Shown in pieces: positions 16,254 through 25,893 of a DNA stretch of 63,615 nucleotides. The DNA comes from an uncultured Clostridium sp. (lineage in GTDB: Bacteria > Bacillota > Clostridia > TANB77 > CAG-508), in NCBI GenBank assembly GCA_900553365.1, contig USDL01000004.1:1-63615 (forward strand), given 5' to 3'. The translations under genes were made by a program, and so were the position numbers. Position 1 is the first letter of the stretch, and every line of letters starts with the position of its first letter. The notes beneath the pieces were generated by a model. The model made no database searches, was not told the origin of the DNA, and saw nothing but the letters and a program-made list of their open reading frames with translations.

Positions 16254-19200
16254 TTATTTGTTTCTTACAGCAATGATTTTTATATTATCTATCTTATAAT
16301 AACCTATTTCATTACAACCATGTGAGTAGTGATCAGATAAGAAGCCAAATGTGTCTGGTTGAGGATTATCTACTGGTATAAAGCATGAACCTGCCATTTC
16401 AGTACCCTCAATCAAATATCCATCATCTTGAACTTTAATACTCATTTTACCACTTGTTGTACTATATCTTGATTGACTAACATTTATGTGGAATGTGTAT
16501 CCAGTTGGTCCTGGAAGTTCTAGTTTTTCAATATTAGTTGAATTTTTATTTTTATAATATTCAAATTTGAATATTGCTCCTGTATCTCCTGCTACCGACC
16601 TTGGATTTCCTGTAAAGTTTATACTAAACATATATCCTTCCAAATAAGTACCTCTATCAATAACATTAAACATAAATCCAACTGAATTAAAGCTATCTCC
16701 TTTATTTACATGATACGTAAACTGGAATTCTTGTATTGATATAAAGTCTGATTTGAATGTTGCCCAAGTTGCTCCTTTTCCTCTAAGAGTACTATTTCCG
16801 GTCATTTCAACTGTAGCACCTTCTGCAGCTTCTGTTATTCTTATATTTGATATGCTTCCATCATAAACATCATGATCTCCTCCATCCCAATATTCATCTC
16901 CATTCCACTTATAGTCTCTTGTCCAGTTTAATTCGCTTAGAGATATTCTCCATACTGCATAAAGGTCTGTATCCTCATATATAACATCTGACATTTGACC
17001 TGGGTAATATTTTATGTTGTTTGAAATTGGATCTTCTGACCATCCAACAAACACATATTTAATAAACTGATTATTTGTAGTTATTGTAGGTAATGGATTT
17101 TGTCCTAATATTTGTGCTCTTGCTCCTATTTCAACTTCTTGTGCATCAGGTATTCCTGTTATTGAAGTAATTTCATTTCCAATTTCCATTCCTGCATGGT
17201 AAGTTATCATTACTCCAAGTTTTCCTGCTACGTTTTCTTTTTGATAGTATCTTTCCCTTGCCAAAGCTTCTTTATATGCTTTTGCTTGTGTAAAATTAAT
17301 GTTGGCGTCTGTTGTTCTTTTATAGTTTGCCTGATTAACTACACAATAGTAACATGCGGTTTCTGAATTATTATTATTAATTGAATCATGCTGATAATAG
17401 TAAGTAATATCACCTGTATTTTTGTTTTCATATTCTTTTAGAACATATTCAACACTTCTATACCCTGTATATGCTACGTCCTTACTTTTCTCACAATATA
17501 CTCTATGATAGTTATTGTCTTCTCCTGTAAAGAATAGTTCTCCTGGATCAACATATTCCCTGTTTGTAGTACTTGTTGCAATCGCATAGTTATTATAATA
17601 TTTTAATCCGATTGGTACTCCTTGGAAAAATGTTATTAATGAAATGTTATTAAATACTTGCTCCCAATCACTATCTGTTAAAACTGGTAACTTAAATTCA
17701 TAACTACCTTTTCCATAATTAGATATTGATAAGTTTAGATTAGAGTTAATTAGATTTTTCATTACTTCCCTTTTATGTATAGTTATTGGTGAGGTCCTTT
17801 TTTCAGGGTCATTAGTTTCTGTTATTACAAAAATATCTTTTACTCCACCTTCAACCTGTATAGGTGTTGCTATATATTTTCTTTGTGCTTCATCATATAC
17901 TTCTTGCTTAACTCCGCTTAAATTCCTTGCCCAGTTTGTAAAAGCATATGCTTCAACATAATAACTTATTGCACTATAGTCTCTATATATTGTTGAAAAA
18001 CGTATATCATCTAAACCTAGTTCTTGTAATTTTGTTAGTTTTATTTCAGTATCTATAATTTCATCTTGCCCTGGTTTTTTGGCGTTTTCTGGTTTAATGC
18101 TTATACACCATTTTCCTTTATCTCTTCCATTTAATACTTGGTATATTTTCTTATATTCGGTTGTACTATTTGAATCTCCCCATAAAACTGATAATGATTT
18201 ATATCTACAGCCTGATGAACCTATTTTAATTGAAGCATCATTGCTTATAAATTGCTTTGTTTTATCATCTGGATTAATGGTAAAAAAGTTGTCTGCATTT
18301 TCATCATAATATAATTTTTCGTGTTTTATATCATATATATATTTGAATGTTTTTAAATTTGATTGTCCATTTTCTAGATATAACACTTGTTCTTCTAAAA
18401 TTTCAGTTTCTATTGATGTGCTATTATATTTTGTATTAGTAACCTTGTTATCTACTTTTATGTCTGATTCGTGATATTGTTTATTTAGATTATTTACATT
18501 ATATCCAGGTATATATATTCTAGGCATTGCGGAATCTGTATTAAAGTAAACCAAATATCCATCTTTTTCAACGCTTTCTCCATTTAATTTTCCATACACA
18601 TAGATTCTATTATCCAAAGTATAGTTTACAACAACATTTGTGTTACTACCATTTGAATATCTTGCTGTATATGCTATTTGGTTATTTAATATGTGTTTAT
18701 ATTCTTTTTTTGCTAAATTTATGTCTGTTACAAAGCTAATTGATGGTTCTGTTATTTCTACTCCTTCATTATTAATATATACATAAGAAGCAGTTTTAAT
18801 ATTGGGTCCTGTTACATTCTGTGGCTCATAAATTACTTCTACTCCATCTTTATATACATCTGTTAAAGAATCACTATCTTTATCATAATATATTTGAACA
18901 CCTTCATTGTTTTCTATTGTTATTGGCACATAAGTTGGAGCATATATGTAATATCCATCATACATTGTTATTGCCATTGCTGGAATATAATTTATCATAA
19001 ATTCTTTAGCGGTTCCTGTAACATTTAATTGATTTGCTAAGCTTGATACAAATGTATTTACTACTGCATTTGCATTATTTCTTTTTGTTATATTATTCTT
19101 CTTGCTTACCCATTCTGACCAGTCAACTGTATTTACCTCAAAAGCTTTTATTCCTTCTTTTGTTGCATCTGCCAGTTTTGTATCATACGCAGCCTGTAAT

Positions 19201-19298
19201 TCTAATGTTTTTTGTTGCAAATGTAAGTAATATGATAGTACCAAAATTAATGGTATTATTATTATTAGAAAAATTATTGCCATATTTTGAATTTTCAT
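16254..19298 (-). CDS. Large Tad-cluster surface protein
   Basis: This 1014-residue protein has one N-terminal membrane helix (about 5-27, with IFLIIIIPLILVL) and a large exported region. Around residues 30-110, ADATKEGIKAFEVNTVDW resembles TadE/TadG-type pseudopilins. Near 715-760 an InlB-like beta repeat is visible (VGWSEDP, YYPGQ, LYAVW). The last 230 residues look like a concanavalin/LamG-type beta sandwich. It is the last gene of the Tad-like cluster and ends at a terminator. A role as tip or surface-displayed adhesin is inferred from its position and domains. Confidence 0.7.
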   Translation of the reverse strand: MKIQNMAIIFLIIIIPLILVLSYYLHLQQKTLELQAAYDTKLADATKEGIKAFEVNTVDWSEWVSKKNNITKRNNANAVVNTFVSSLANQLNVTGTAKEFMINYIPAMAITMYDGYYIYAPTYVPITIENNEGVQIYYDKDSDSLTDVYKDGVEVIYEPQNVTGPNIKTASYVYINNEGVEITEPSISFVTDINLAKKEYKHILNNQIAYTARYSNGSNTNVVVNYTLDNRIYVYGKLNGESVEKDGYLVYFNTDSAMPRIYIPGYNVNNLNKQYHESDIKVDNKVTNTKYNSTSIETEILEEQVLYLENGQSNLKTFKYIYDIKHEKLYYDENADNFFTINPDDKTKQFISNDASIKIGSSGCRYKSLSVLWGDSNSTTEYKKIYQVLNGRDKGKWCISIKPENAKKPGQDEIIDTEIKLTKLQELGLDDIRFSTIYRDYSAISYYVEAYAFTNWARNLSGVKQEVYDEAQRKYIATPIQVEGGVKDIFVITETNDPEKRTSPITIHKREVMKNLINSNLNLSISNYGKGSYEFKLPVLTDSDWEQVFNNISLITFFQGVPIGLKYYNNYAIATSTTNREYVDPGELFFTGEDNNYHRVYCEKSKDVAYTGYRSVEYVLKEYENKNTGDITYYYQHDSINNNNSETACYYCVVNQANYKRTTDANINFTQAKAYKEALARERYYQKENVAGKLGVMITYHAGMEIGNEITSITGIPDAQEVEIGARAQILGQNPLPTITTNNQFIKYVFVGWSEDPISNNIKYYPGQMSDVIYEDTDLYAVWRISLSELNWTRDYKWNGDEYWDGGDHDVYDGSISNIRITEAAEGATVEMTGNSTLRGKGATWATFKSDFISIQEFQFTYHVNKGDSFNSVGFMFNVIDRGTYLEGYMFSINFTGNPRSVAGDTGAIFKFEYYKNKNSTNIEKLELPGPTGYTFHINVSQSRYSTTSGKMSIKVQDDGYLIEGTEMAGSCFIPVDNPQPDTFGFLSDHYSHGCNEIGYYKIDNIKIIAVRNK

Positions 19299-19332
19299 AT
19301 TTTTTGTCCTTTCTCATTTTACCAATTTAGTT

Positions 19333-20748
19333 CTACTTCATAACATAAGATAACTCTATACTTGCATTTTGCCAGTCCTCTGTTGTCATACTTAAAAGTT
19401 CACCTACTAATTTTAGGTCTATAACATACTGTGATTTAGTTGTATCGAAGTAAACTACATAGCTTGGTAAATTTTTTCCTATTGTATATGTACTATTATT
19501 AACCTTAATTTCTACTGGACTTGTAAGGTCTATCATTCCCAGATATATTTTTAAATCTTGTGTCATTGAGTTTGAAATAGGCAAGTCTTTTGTTTCAGTT
19601 TTTGTTACTGTTTTATTTACAAGTGATGAAAACTTCTGTTCTATGTCATTTCCTTTTAAAATTCCACCTGTTTTTTCCTTTTTAATTGCATTAAACCATT
19701 GTGCTGTTTTAGATTCACTTTGCTCGCCACAACATGCAGTAGTAAAGAATAAGTCAAAACTACTTTGATTGTTTTTTAATGTACTGATTCCACTTCTAAG
19801 ATAAGACTCTCCAGGTTCCCATGACAAGAATACTACTACTCTTAATTGATTTTTATTTTTTACATAATCCAAAGCAGTTTTCATTGCTTTTGAATAATTA
19901 CTTTCAGCTGTAGTTTCTTCTGCATCATATATCCAGCCTACGTTACTTAAATCAGTATAAATATGTGTTGGATTAGATGTTAATATGAAGCCTAAATTTC
20001 CTTTTCCTTGCACTCCTTTTATAATATTTTGAATAAATATTTGACTGTTATTTTTATCATTATGCCAAGGCATTGTGTAATGTTCACAGTCTAGTACAAC
20101 TACTATATCCATATTTTGTGATATTGTTTCAGTTGTAGTAACAATCTGTTTTGCTCTAATTATAATATTCTTTTCTGGATATGTTTTAGTGTTTGGTGTT
20201 TTATTTCCTGCGTGTTCAACCTCTGCAGTTCCACCATTTAATACTAATGCAGATGATGTTGCACCTATTGAATATGTATTTTTTCCTATTAACTTATACA
20301 TGAAATTTTTTAGCTGAGTTCCTAATGTTATATTTGTATTTTTTACATTCACAACAATATAATCATCTTTTTTTAGTATATATTCACCATCATCACTATC
20401 GATTGAGTCTAGTATTGTATTTGTATATACAGAATAATATTTGTATTCACCTATTAAATCACTAGAACCTGTTGCTGTTGCCCTTCTTGGGTTATCATCT
20501 AGTATTTGTGCCTCTATTTCTATATCATAAGAATTTCCGGTTGCATAAAGTTTTTGTACTAACTCATTATAGTCAAATTGCGTTATTTTCCCTTGTGAAG
20601 TAACTTTGTTTACAAAGTCTGAAACAGCAACTTGAACCACTGTTTGAGACATTTCATCACTTTTGCCTGCAATTTCCATTATGGGAAATACAAACATTAG
20701 TATAGTAGCTAAAAATATTCCTATTATTGCCATCAATGTATCTGACAT
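19333..20748 (-). CDS. Tad-cluster membrane protein with degenerate von Willebrand A domain
   Basis: The protein has 471 residues from the ATG at 20748, which GGAGGT precedes by 10 bases; the in-frame TTG upstream is too close to the RBS. Residues 1-170 are paralogous to the next upstream gene: MSDT, a helix with MFVFP, then DNP and VKNTNITLGTQLKNFMYK. From about 200 a Rossmann-like von Willebrand A fold is suggested by MDIVVVLDCEHY and LRVVVFLSWEP. The MIDAS DxSxS is replaced by DCEHY, so metal binding is probably lost. TadG-like proteins often carry such domains. Confidence 0.65.
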   Translation of the reverse strand: MSDTLMAIIGIFLATILMFVFPIMEIAGKSDEMSQTVVQVAVSDFVNKVTSQGKITQFDYNELVQKLYATGNSYDIEIEAQILDDNPRRATATGSSDLIGEYKYYSVYTNTILDSIDSDDGEYILKKDDYIVVNVKNTNITLGTQLKNFMYKLIGKNTYSIGATSSALVLNGGTAEVEHAGNKTPNTKTYPEKNIIIRAKQIVTTTETISQNMDIVVVLDCEHYTMPWHNDKNNSQIFIQNIIKGVQGKGNLGFILTSNPTHIYTDLSNVGWIYDAEETTAESNYSKAMKTALDYVKNKNQLRVVVFLSWEPGESYLRSGISTLKNNQSSFDLFFTTACCGEQSESKTAQWFNAIKKEKTGGILKGNDIEQKFSSLVNKTVTKTETKDLPISNSMTQDLKIYLGMIDLTSPVEIKVNNSTYTIGKNLPSYVVYFDTTKSQYVIDLKLVGELLSMTTEDWQNASIELSYVMK

Positions 20749-20827
20749 TATTAGCAATACCTCCTCTTGTTTTAAAATTAGGGCAGATTTTTATTCTGCC
20801 CTATGGTTTATTATTTATATTAATTTA

Positions 20828-21343
20828 TTATTTTCCTGTTGTTGTAACCAAAGCAGATGCACTTGCTTCAATAGCTATTGTATCTTTTCCAACTATTGAA
20901 TACATAAAGTTTTTAAATTGAGTTCCAAATGTTACATTTGTGTTTTGTACTTTAGCCTTAACATAATCACCTTGTTTAAGCTTATATTTACCTTCTTGTT
21001 GTAATTTTGTTTCTACTGCACTTGTAAACTCTGAATAATAGATATTTTCTCCTATAACATTAATGTTTTGGCCTTTTCTTCCAGGGTTATCATCTAGCAC
21101 TTGTACTTCAATTTCAATTGAATAAGAATTTCCTGTTGAGTATAGTTTTTGTACAAAGTCATCATAATTTTCTGTTGTTATTTTACCTTCCTTTGCTGCT
21201 GTATTAACAAAATCAGATACTATTCCTTGTACTGATGATTGTGTTATTGCTTCATTTTGATTTGCTGTTGCCATTAATGGAAATACAAACATAACTAAGG
21301 CAACTGCTATTACCGCTATTATTGTAATAAATGTGTCTGACAT
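20828..21343 (-). CDS. Tad-cluster pseudopilin-like protein
   Basis: The protein has 171 residues, with an N-terminal helix (MSDTFITIIAVIAVALVMF) followed by FPLMATANQNE. The extracytoplasmic part matches the first 170 residues of the following von Willebrand-type protein (FVQKLYSTGNSYSIEIEVQV, VKAKVQNTNVTFGTQFKNF). There is no basic prepilin leader. It is likely a membrane-anchored or pseudopilin component; the two genes look like a duplication in which one copy gained a C-terminal domain. Confidence 0.65.
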   Translation of the reverse strand: MSDTFITIIAVIAVALVMFVFPLMATANQNEAITQSSVQGIVSDFVNTAAKEGKITTENYDDFVQKLYSTGNSYSIEIEVQVLDDNPGRKGQNINVIGENIYYSEFTSAVETKLQQEGKYKLKQGDYVKAKVQNTNVTFGTQFKNFMYSIVGKDTIAIEASASALVTTTGK

Positions 21344-21361
21344 AATTTTTCCTCCTTAAAT

Positions 21362-21811
21362 TTATTGTGCTGTATAATAAATATACGTTTTTGCTGTTCC
21401 TGGTCTTATAGTAATTTTTGTACCATCCTCACCAACCCTATAAGATCCTCCTGTTACTACTTCTACAATATTTTCTAAATATACTGTTCCGTCGCTTAAG
21501 TCATCCTCTATAACTTGTCTTATGTTTTTACTTGATGATGGATATATTTGAGTATTGCCTTTTTTTATAACTACACGAGTTAAATCATCTCCGCTGTTAT
21601 ATAAAGCTGCAATTACCGTATCTTCTCCTACAATTCTTCCTTTCTCTAATGTTCCTTCTTCCCACTCATAATAATTGGTTTTGTCAGATGAAAATAATAT
21701 ACTATCTGCTGTATCTTTTACCTTAGTTAGAAGAGAAAAAAATATTGATAATGCTATAATAAATACAAAAATTCCAAAAGCAATTTTTAAAGCATCTGCT
21801 GCATTCTCCAT
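21362..21811 (-). CDS. Tad-cluster small membrane protein, MENA family
   Basis: The protein has 149 residues. It starts MENAADALKIAFGIFVFI, one hydrophobic helix, then a soluble domain of about 115 residues. It shares the MENA-x(3)-AL start with three other genes at 21917, 22887 and 23344. An AGGGAG RBS precedes the ATG. It is predicted to be a membrane-anchored minor subunit of the Tad-like machine. I cannot name it. Confidence 0.65.
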   Translation of the reverse strand: MENAADALKIAFGIFVFIIALSIFFSLLTKVKDTADSILFSSDKTNYYEWEEGTLEKGRIVGEDTVIAALYNSGDDLTRVVIKKGNTQIYPSSSKNIRQVIEDDLSDGTVYLENIVEVVTGGSYRVGEDGTKITIRPGTAKTYIYYTAQ

Positions 21812-21836
21812 TGTTTTCTCCCTCCATTATCTTTTT

Positions 21837-21906
21837 ATCCTGAGCATAAAACATATATTTTTGATATATGCTTTATGTTCAGGATAAGTTATTTTTTAAC
21901 TTATCC
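21837..21906. repeat. Two overlapping, mutually exclusive hairpins between Tad-cluster genes
   Basis: One hairpin pairs ATCCTGAGCATAAA (21837-21850) with TTTATGTTCAGGAT (21872-21885). The other pairs GGATAAGTTA (21882-21891) with TAACTTATCC (21897-21906). They share GGAT, so only one can form fully. No clean U-tract follows on the minus strand. An attenuator or processing site that sets the expression ratio of the flanking genes is possible. Confidence 0.55.
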
Positions 21907-21916
21907 TTTATTACCT

Positions 21917-22315
21917 CTATGTATTTTCTGTTATTTTTATTGTATCAATAAATCCATCTGCTGGATCAACATCAGAACATTCAACTGTATATGTTTTTGC
22001 TGCTTTAACTCCTGCTCTTGTTGTTACAGAACTTGATGCGTCAAGATGTACATATTTTAAATCTTTATTTGATGATGCACCTTCTGCACTATTACTTGCA
22101 TCAATTTGGCTTAAAAGAGCTTTTACTTGGCTAGCACTTTGCTTTGTGCTTTCATACTTTGTCCATTTTTCATTAAATTGTGAAATTTCCATTTCTGAGA
22201 AAGTTGAAGATGGATCAATATTTGCATTTCTAATTATTATTACACCAACACTAATTAATAGAATTGCTACTAATATAGCACCTGCAATAATTAAAGCTTT
22301 TGAAGCATTCTCCAT
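21917..22315 (-). CDS. Tad-cluster small membrane protein, MENA family
   Basis: The protein has 132 residues: MENASKALIIAGAILVAILL (one helix), then a Ser-rich soluble domain with WTKYESTKQSASQVKALL. This start is nearly identical to those at 22887 and 23344. A GGAGGT RBS precedes the ATG. It is probably one of several paralogous minor subunits exported by the TadA/TadBC system. There is no recognisable leader-peptidase site. Confidence 0.65.
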   Translation of the reverse strand: MENASKALIIAGAILVAILLISVGVIIIRNANIDPSSTFSEMEISQFNEKWTKYESTKQSASQVKALLSQIDASNSAEGASSNKDLKYVHLDASSSVTTRAGVKAAKTYTVECSDVDPADGFIDTIKITENT

Positions 22316-22382
22316 ATTCTTTCACCTCCTATAATCTGTTTTTTTATTGTTCTTAGAGATTTAAACTCTAAAAGTTAAAAAC

Positions 22383-22820
22383 TTATAGTTCTTCAAACAC
22401 CATCTTAGAAATTTGGCCTGTTTTTTTATGATATTCGATGTTTGAACATTTAAAATATATTAAGTTAAAATTATCAACAAATCTTGTAATATCATTATTG
22501 TAAAACACTTCCATAGAGTAAGTTTTTTCTGTATTTTCTGCTGATAATATTTTTACTTCTATTTTTATGCTATTTTCATCATTTTCAATATAATATCCCT
22601 TTTCATTTTTGGGTATTTGATTATGTTCATTTTGATTTATTGCTTTATTTATTAAAGTGGCAAGATCTAATCCATAAACTTGTTTTCCTAAGTAATATTC
22701 ATACTCGCTGTTTAATTGCTTTACATGCCTTAATGTAGTATTTTTATTTATTAGCAAACCTAATATTGAAAATAGTATAATAATTATTGGAATTGCAACT
22801 AATAATAATGTTTTTTTCAT
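22383..22820 (-). CDS. Tad-cluster single-helix membrane protein
   Basis: The protein has 145 residues with a basic N-terminus (MKKTLLLVAIPIIIILFS) and one helix, then about 120 soluble residues including YEYYLGKQVYGLDLATLI. Its N-terminus differs from the MENA-type neighbours, but its size and position fit the same set of small exported components. Its function is not recognised. Confidence 0.6.
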   Translation of the reverse strand: MKKTLLLVAIPIIIILFSILGLLINKNTTLRHVKQLNSEYEYYLGKQVYGLDLATLINKAINQNEHNQIPKNEKGYYIENDENSIKIEVKILSAENTEKTYSMEVFYNNDITRFVDNFNLIYFKCSNIEYHKKTGQISKMVFEEL

Positions 22821-22886
22821 TTATTTCTCCTACACTAATTATAATTGTTTTAATACTATTTTGCAACAATTTTAATGTTTTTTTGA

Positions 22887-23330
22887 TTAAATTTTTTTGA
22901 ACCCAATTTGAATTACTTTTCCATTTTCATCAAAAGCTATTGGTTTGTTGTCTGCATCATACGAAAAAGCATTTTCAACTTGATTATTTGGGTTATGTTT
23001 TAATATGTTATTCTCTAAAAACTTATTTTTTTCTGTTTCATTCCAATTAGAACAGTCTACACCATCTATGTATATCTTTGTTCCCTGTTCTTTTTGCTGA
23101 ACAATACTAATAAGTGATACAATTTCTTGTGCAGTTATTTCTTTTCTTTCTGGAGTATCATAAACTGTAAAATACGCATTATATTTTTCTAACTCAACTG
23201 TATCTAAGTTATCAAAATATGCTTCAGCACTTTGATTTAGGCTATTTCGCAAATATACTCCCATGCTAAGAATTAAAATAGCAATCAATACTGCACCAGC
23301 AATAATCAAGGCTTGTGCTGCATTTTCCAT
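22887..23330 (-). CDS. Tad-cluster small membrane protein, MENA family
   Basis: The protein has 147 residues: MENAAQALIIAGAVLIAILI (helix), then a soluble domain with ITAQEIVSLISIVQQKEQG. The region after the helix (LDTVELEKYNAYFTVYD) aligns with WNAEWEAYDKRLIRGVEVL in the next gene upstream, so these are diverged tandem paralogues. It is 14 bp from the gene at 23344. Confidence 0.65.
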   Translation of the reverse strand: MENAAQALIIAGAVLIAILILSMGVYLRNSLNQSAEAYFDNLDTVELEKYNAYFTVYDTPERKEITAQEIVSLISIVQQKEQGTKIYIDGVDCSNWNETEKNKFLENNILKHNPNNQVENAFSYDADNKPIAFDENGKVIQIGFKKI

Positions 23331-23343
23331 ATCATCAAATCCT

Positions 23344-23772
23344 TTATTCTAAAAATTCTTTAAGTTTAAAAGTTATTTTATTTATTCTCCCTGTTTCGGG
23401 ATTACGCTGCATTTCAGTACATTCAAATATGGAATTTTTGTATTGTGAAATGTTGTCTGGTGTTATTTTTGTTCCATATTTATCTTTTCCCTCTATTGAA
23501 ATAGTTACCTTATATTCTTCGCTATTGTCGTAGTCTATATCATTTTGTTTTGATTTATTTACAACAGTTAATACTTCTACACCTCTTATTAGTCTTTTGT
23601 CATAAGCTTCCCATTCTGCATTCCAGGCTGTCAATCGTGCTTGTTCTTGATCTGATTGGTCTAACTTTTGATTTTCTGATGCATTGTTCCACATATATAC
23701 AAAAGCACTAAGTATTATTATTCCAAATAAAATTCCACCTGCTATTAACAAGGCTTGTGTTGCATTTTCCAT
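23344..23772 (-). CDS. Tad-cluster small membrane protein, MENA family
   Basis: The protein has 142 residues: MENATQALLIAGGILFGII (helix), then WNAEWEAYDKRLIRGVEVL and a beta-rich C-terminal half (YKVTISIEG, RINKITFKLKEF). It is the first of the small-protein run, directly after the TadB/C gene. Candidate pilin or minor pilin-like subunit, by position only. Confidence 0.65.
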   Translation of the reverse strand: MENATQALLIAGGILFGIIILSAFVYMWNNASENQKLDQSDQEQARLTAWNAEWEAYDKRLIRGVEVLTVVNKSKQNDIDYDNSEEYKVTISIEGKDKYGTKITPDNISQYKNSIFECTEMQRNPETGRINKITFKLKEFLE

Positions 23773-23799
23773 AAAAAGTTCTCCTTTTCTATATTAAAC

Positions 23800-25881
23800 T
23801 TATAACCCTATACCCTGTATAGATGTGAATGATGATGTCATTGCTGTCATTCCTATTGCAACTAGAGGAATAATTAAATATCCAACAAATAGTCCTACCA
23901 TTGGTGCAAATCCAATTATTTTACCAATCATTCCTTTTTTCTTTATTAATCTTTCGTTTGATTCCTCACGTTTTGCTTGATAATAGTCTCTTTCATTATC
24001 TAACTCATCAAAAGCTTCTCTAATTGGTATCTTTTCTACGGCTGCTTGTAAACTTTCTACTATTCTAATTAGTTGTGGAAAGGCTATTTCATCTTTTAAA
24101 GTTTCTAAAGCTTCCCACGCTCCAGATTCATAATTGTTTACACATTTTGATATTGGTTCTCTAAATATGTTAGAATATCTTTCTATCCATTCCAATATCA
24201 TTTCAACATTTACTCTCTCTATTTTCATTAGCATTAAGATAATTGTTTGATATTCCATTACCTCATTTTCCATTTCTAATGCTCTTAATTTCTTTTGGAA
24301 CATTAACATCCATGTAGGAGTACAATATCCTAAGTACCCAAAAATGAAAGCAATTAATAATTCAAACCATTGGAAAGATTCACCATTTACAATTTTTAAT
24401 TTGTTCATTACTTGTTCTGCTGCAACTTTTATATCGCCATCAGATTTGTTTCTGTAATAATCAACTTTTGGTAAAAATGCTTCTACTTCTTCTTGTGTTG
24501 TTTTTAGTTTTCCTTTAAATTCTTTTAAGGCCACATTTTGTGCTTCAGTAACCTTTAATGCTTCAGCAGTATCTCTTTCGTTTAGTGAACCGAGCAAGTT
24601 ATAATCCGAAGTTGGTTCTGTATATACATAATTTAAAGCAATTCTATGTCCTAATGCAAATAGTGCAATTGTTAAAACCATTGTAACTAGGCATATTACA
24701 ACTTTATTAACATATAATGTTTCAATCTTTTGTTTTGTTGAAGCTTCTTTCATTAGTTTAGTAATGACTCTATGTTCTTTGGTATTCTTCTTCGGTATAA
24801 GCAAATCCATTATTTTTTTCACAATAGGTTTTTGATATAGTTTTATTTGCCATACTTTGTTTTGGTCTTTAAAATCAACCTTTATACTACCTGTATCCTT
24901 AATCTTTCTTGTTAAATAATAGCATACAAAGGTAAGAACTACTAATGCTATTTGCACCATCAATCCGCCTTTACCTTGATAAAATTGTGCTGTAAAAGAG
25001 AAATTACTTATTGCCCAATTTTTCAAAGGAGCCATACATAGTACTGGCAAAATTGCTATTACTGATAAACTTTGAAATACATAATCAAGCTTATCTCTTT
25101 TTAATATTTCTAGTTGCATTTCTTCTGTTATATTGTTTAAGTTTTTCAAATATAAAGATGCTCCATCTTTATCTGTTCTATCACCAAATTCTCTTGTTAA
25201 ATAAGATATTCCCGCAAATTCCTTTAGGAAACTATTTGGTGCTACATCATAGTATTTTTCAAGTTCAGTTTCAGGATCATCAGATATTAGTATTTCATAA
25301 ATTCTTTGCCCTTGAACTGACACCTCTAATTCATCATTTTGAGATACCTCATATATTGCTTCCTCAACCATATTAAATTCATGGTATGCATGTCTTATTT
25401 CAGCGAAGAAGTCTATTTGCTGTTTTAAAAGTTTTGTATCGTATTTATCTATCATTCCAGACATGATTGTTTCAATTAAGAACAATTCAAACAATAACAA
25501 AATTACTAATAATAGTGGATCACTTTTTGCAAACACTATAACCGCAATTGTTACTGGTATGATAATACACAAAGCTTGAGTAATTATTTTTGAAGCTTGT
25601 CTTCTTGTTTTATACTCATCTTGCATGTGTATTATTTCTAGTTTTCTTCTTATTTTAAGTACATAACGTTTAAATACAGGAACAGAAGTGTAGAAGTTAT
25701 ATAATTTTTGATATATAACATCACTAGAAAATTTATTTTGTTTAGTGCCTTCCCTTAGTTGTCTTATTTTCTTCATATCTCCTTTATTTGTTTTTGACCT
25801 AATTACAAGGTAAGCAATAACAATTAAAGCAAATAATCCTCCTATTATTCCCATTATGTAATATAATATTTGGTTTGACAT
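23800..25881 (-). CDS. TadB/TadC-like double inner-membrane platform protein
   Basis: The protein has 693 residues. Two type II secretion F-type regions are fused. The first half has an N-terminal helix, a cytoplasmic region with DPETELEKYYDV, and helices near 100-140 and 270-320. The second half (from about 375) has helices near 390-410 and 505-525, a cytoplasmic helical domain (MKIERVNVEMILEWIERY) and C-terminal helices after GMIGKIIGFAPMVGLF. In Tad systems TadB and TadC are separate; here one polypeptide appears to cover both. It lies between the TadA ATPase and the pilin-like genes. Confidence 0.75.
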   Translation of the reverse strand: MSNQILYYIMGIIGGLFALIVIAYLVIRSKTNKGDMKKIRQLREGTKQNKFSSDVIYQKLYNFYTSVPVFKRYVLKIRRKLEIIHMQDEYKTRRQASKIITQALCIIIPVTIAVIVFAKSDPLLLVILLLFELFLIETIMSGMIDKYDTKLLKQQIDFFAEIRHAYHEFNMVEEAIYEVSQNDELEVSVQGQRIYEILISDDPETELEKYYDVAPNSFLKEFAGISYLTREFGDRTDKDGASLYLKNLNNITEEMQLEILKRDKLDYVFQSLSVIAILPVLCMAPLKNWAISNFSFTAQFYQGKGGLMVQIALVVLTFVCYYLTRKIKDTGSIKVDFKDQNKVWQIKLYQKPIVKKIMDLLIPKKNTKEHRVITKLMKEASTKQKIETLYVNKVVICLVTMVLTIALFALGHRIALNYVYTEPTSDYNLLGSLNERDTAEALKVTEAQNVALKEFKGKLKTTQEEVEAFLPKVDYYRNKSDGDIKVAAEQVMNKLKIVNGESFQWFELLIAFIFGYLGYCTPTWMLMFQKKLRALEMENEVMEYQTIILMLMKIERVNVEMILEWIERYSNIFREPISKCVNNYESGAWEALETLKDEIAFPQLIRIVESLQAAVEKIPIREAFDELDNERDYYQAKREESNERLIKKKGMIGKIIGFAPMVGLFVGYLIIPLVAIGMTAMTSSFTSIQGIGL

Positions 25882-25893
25882 TTAGTTTTCACC

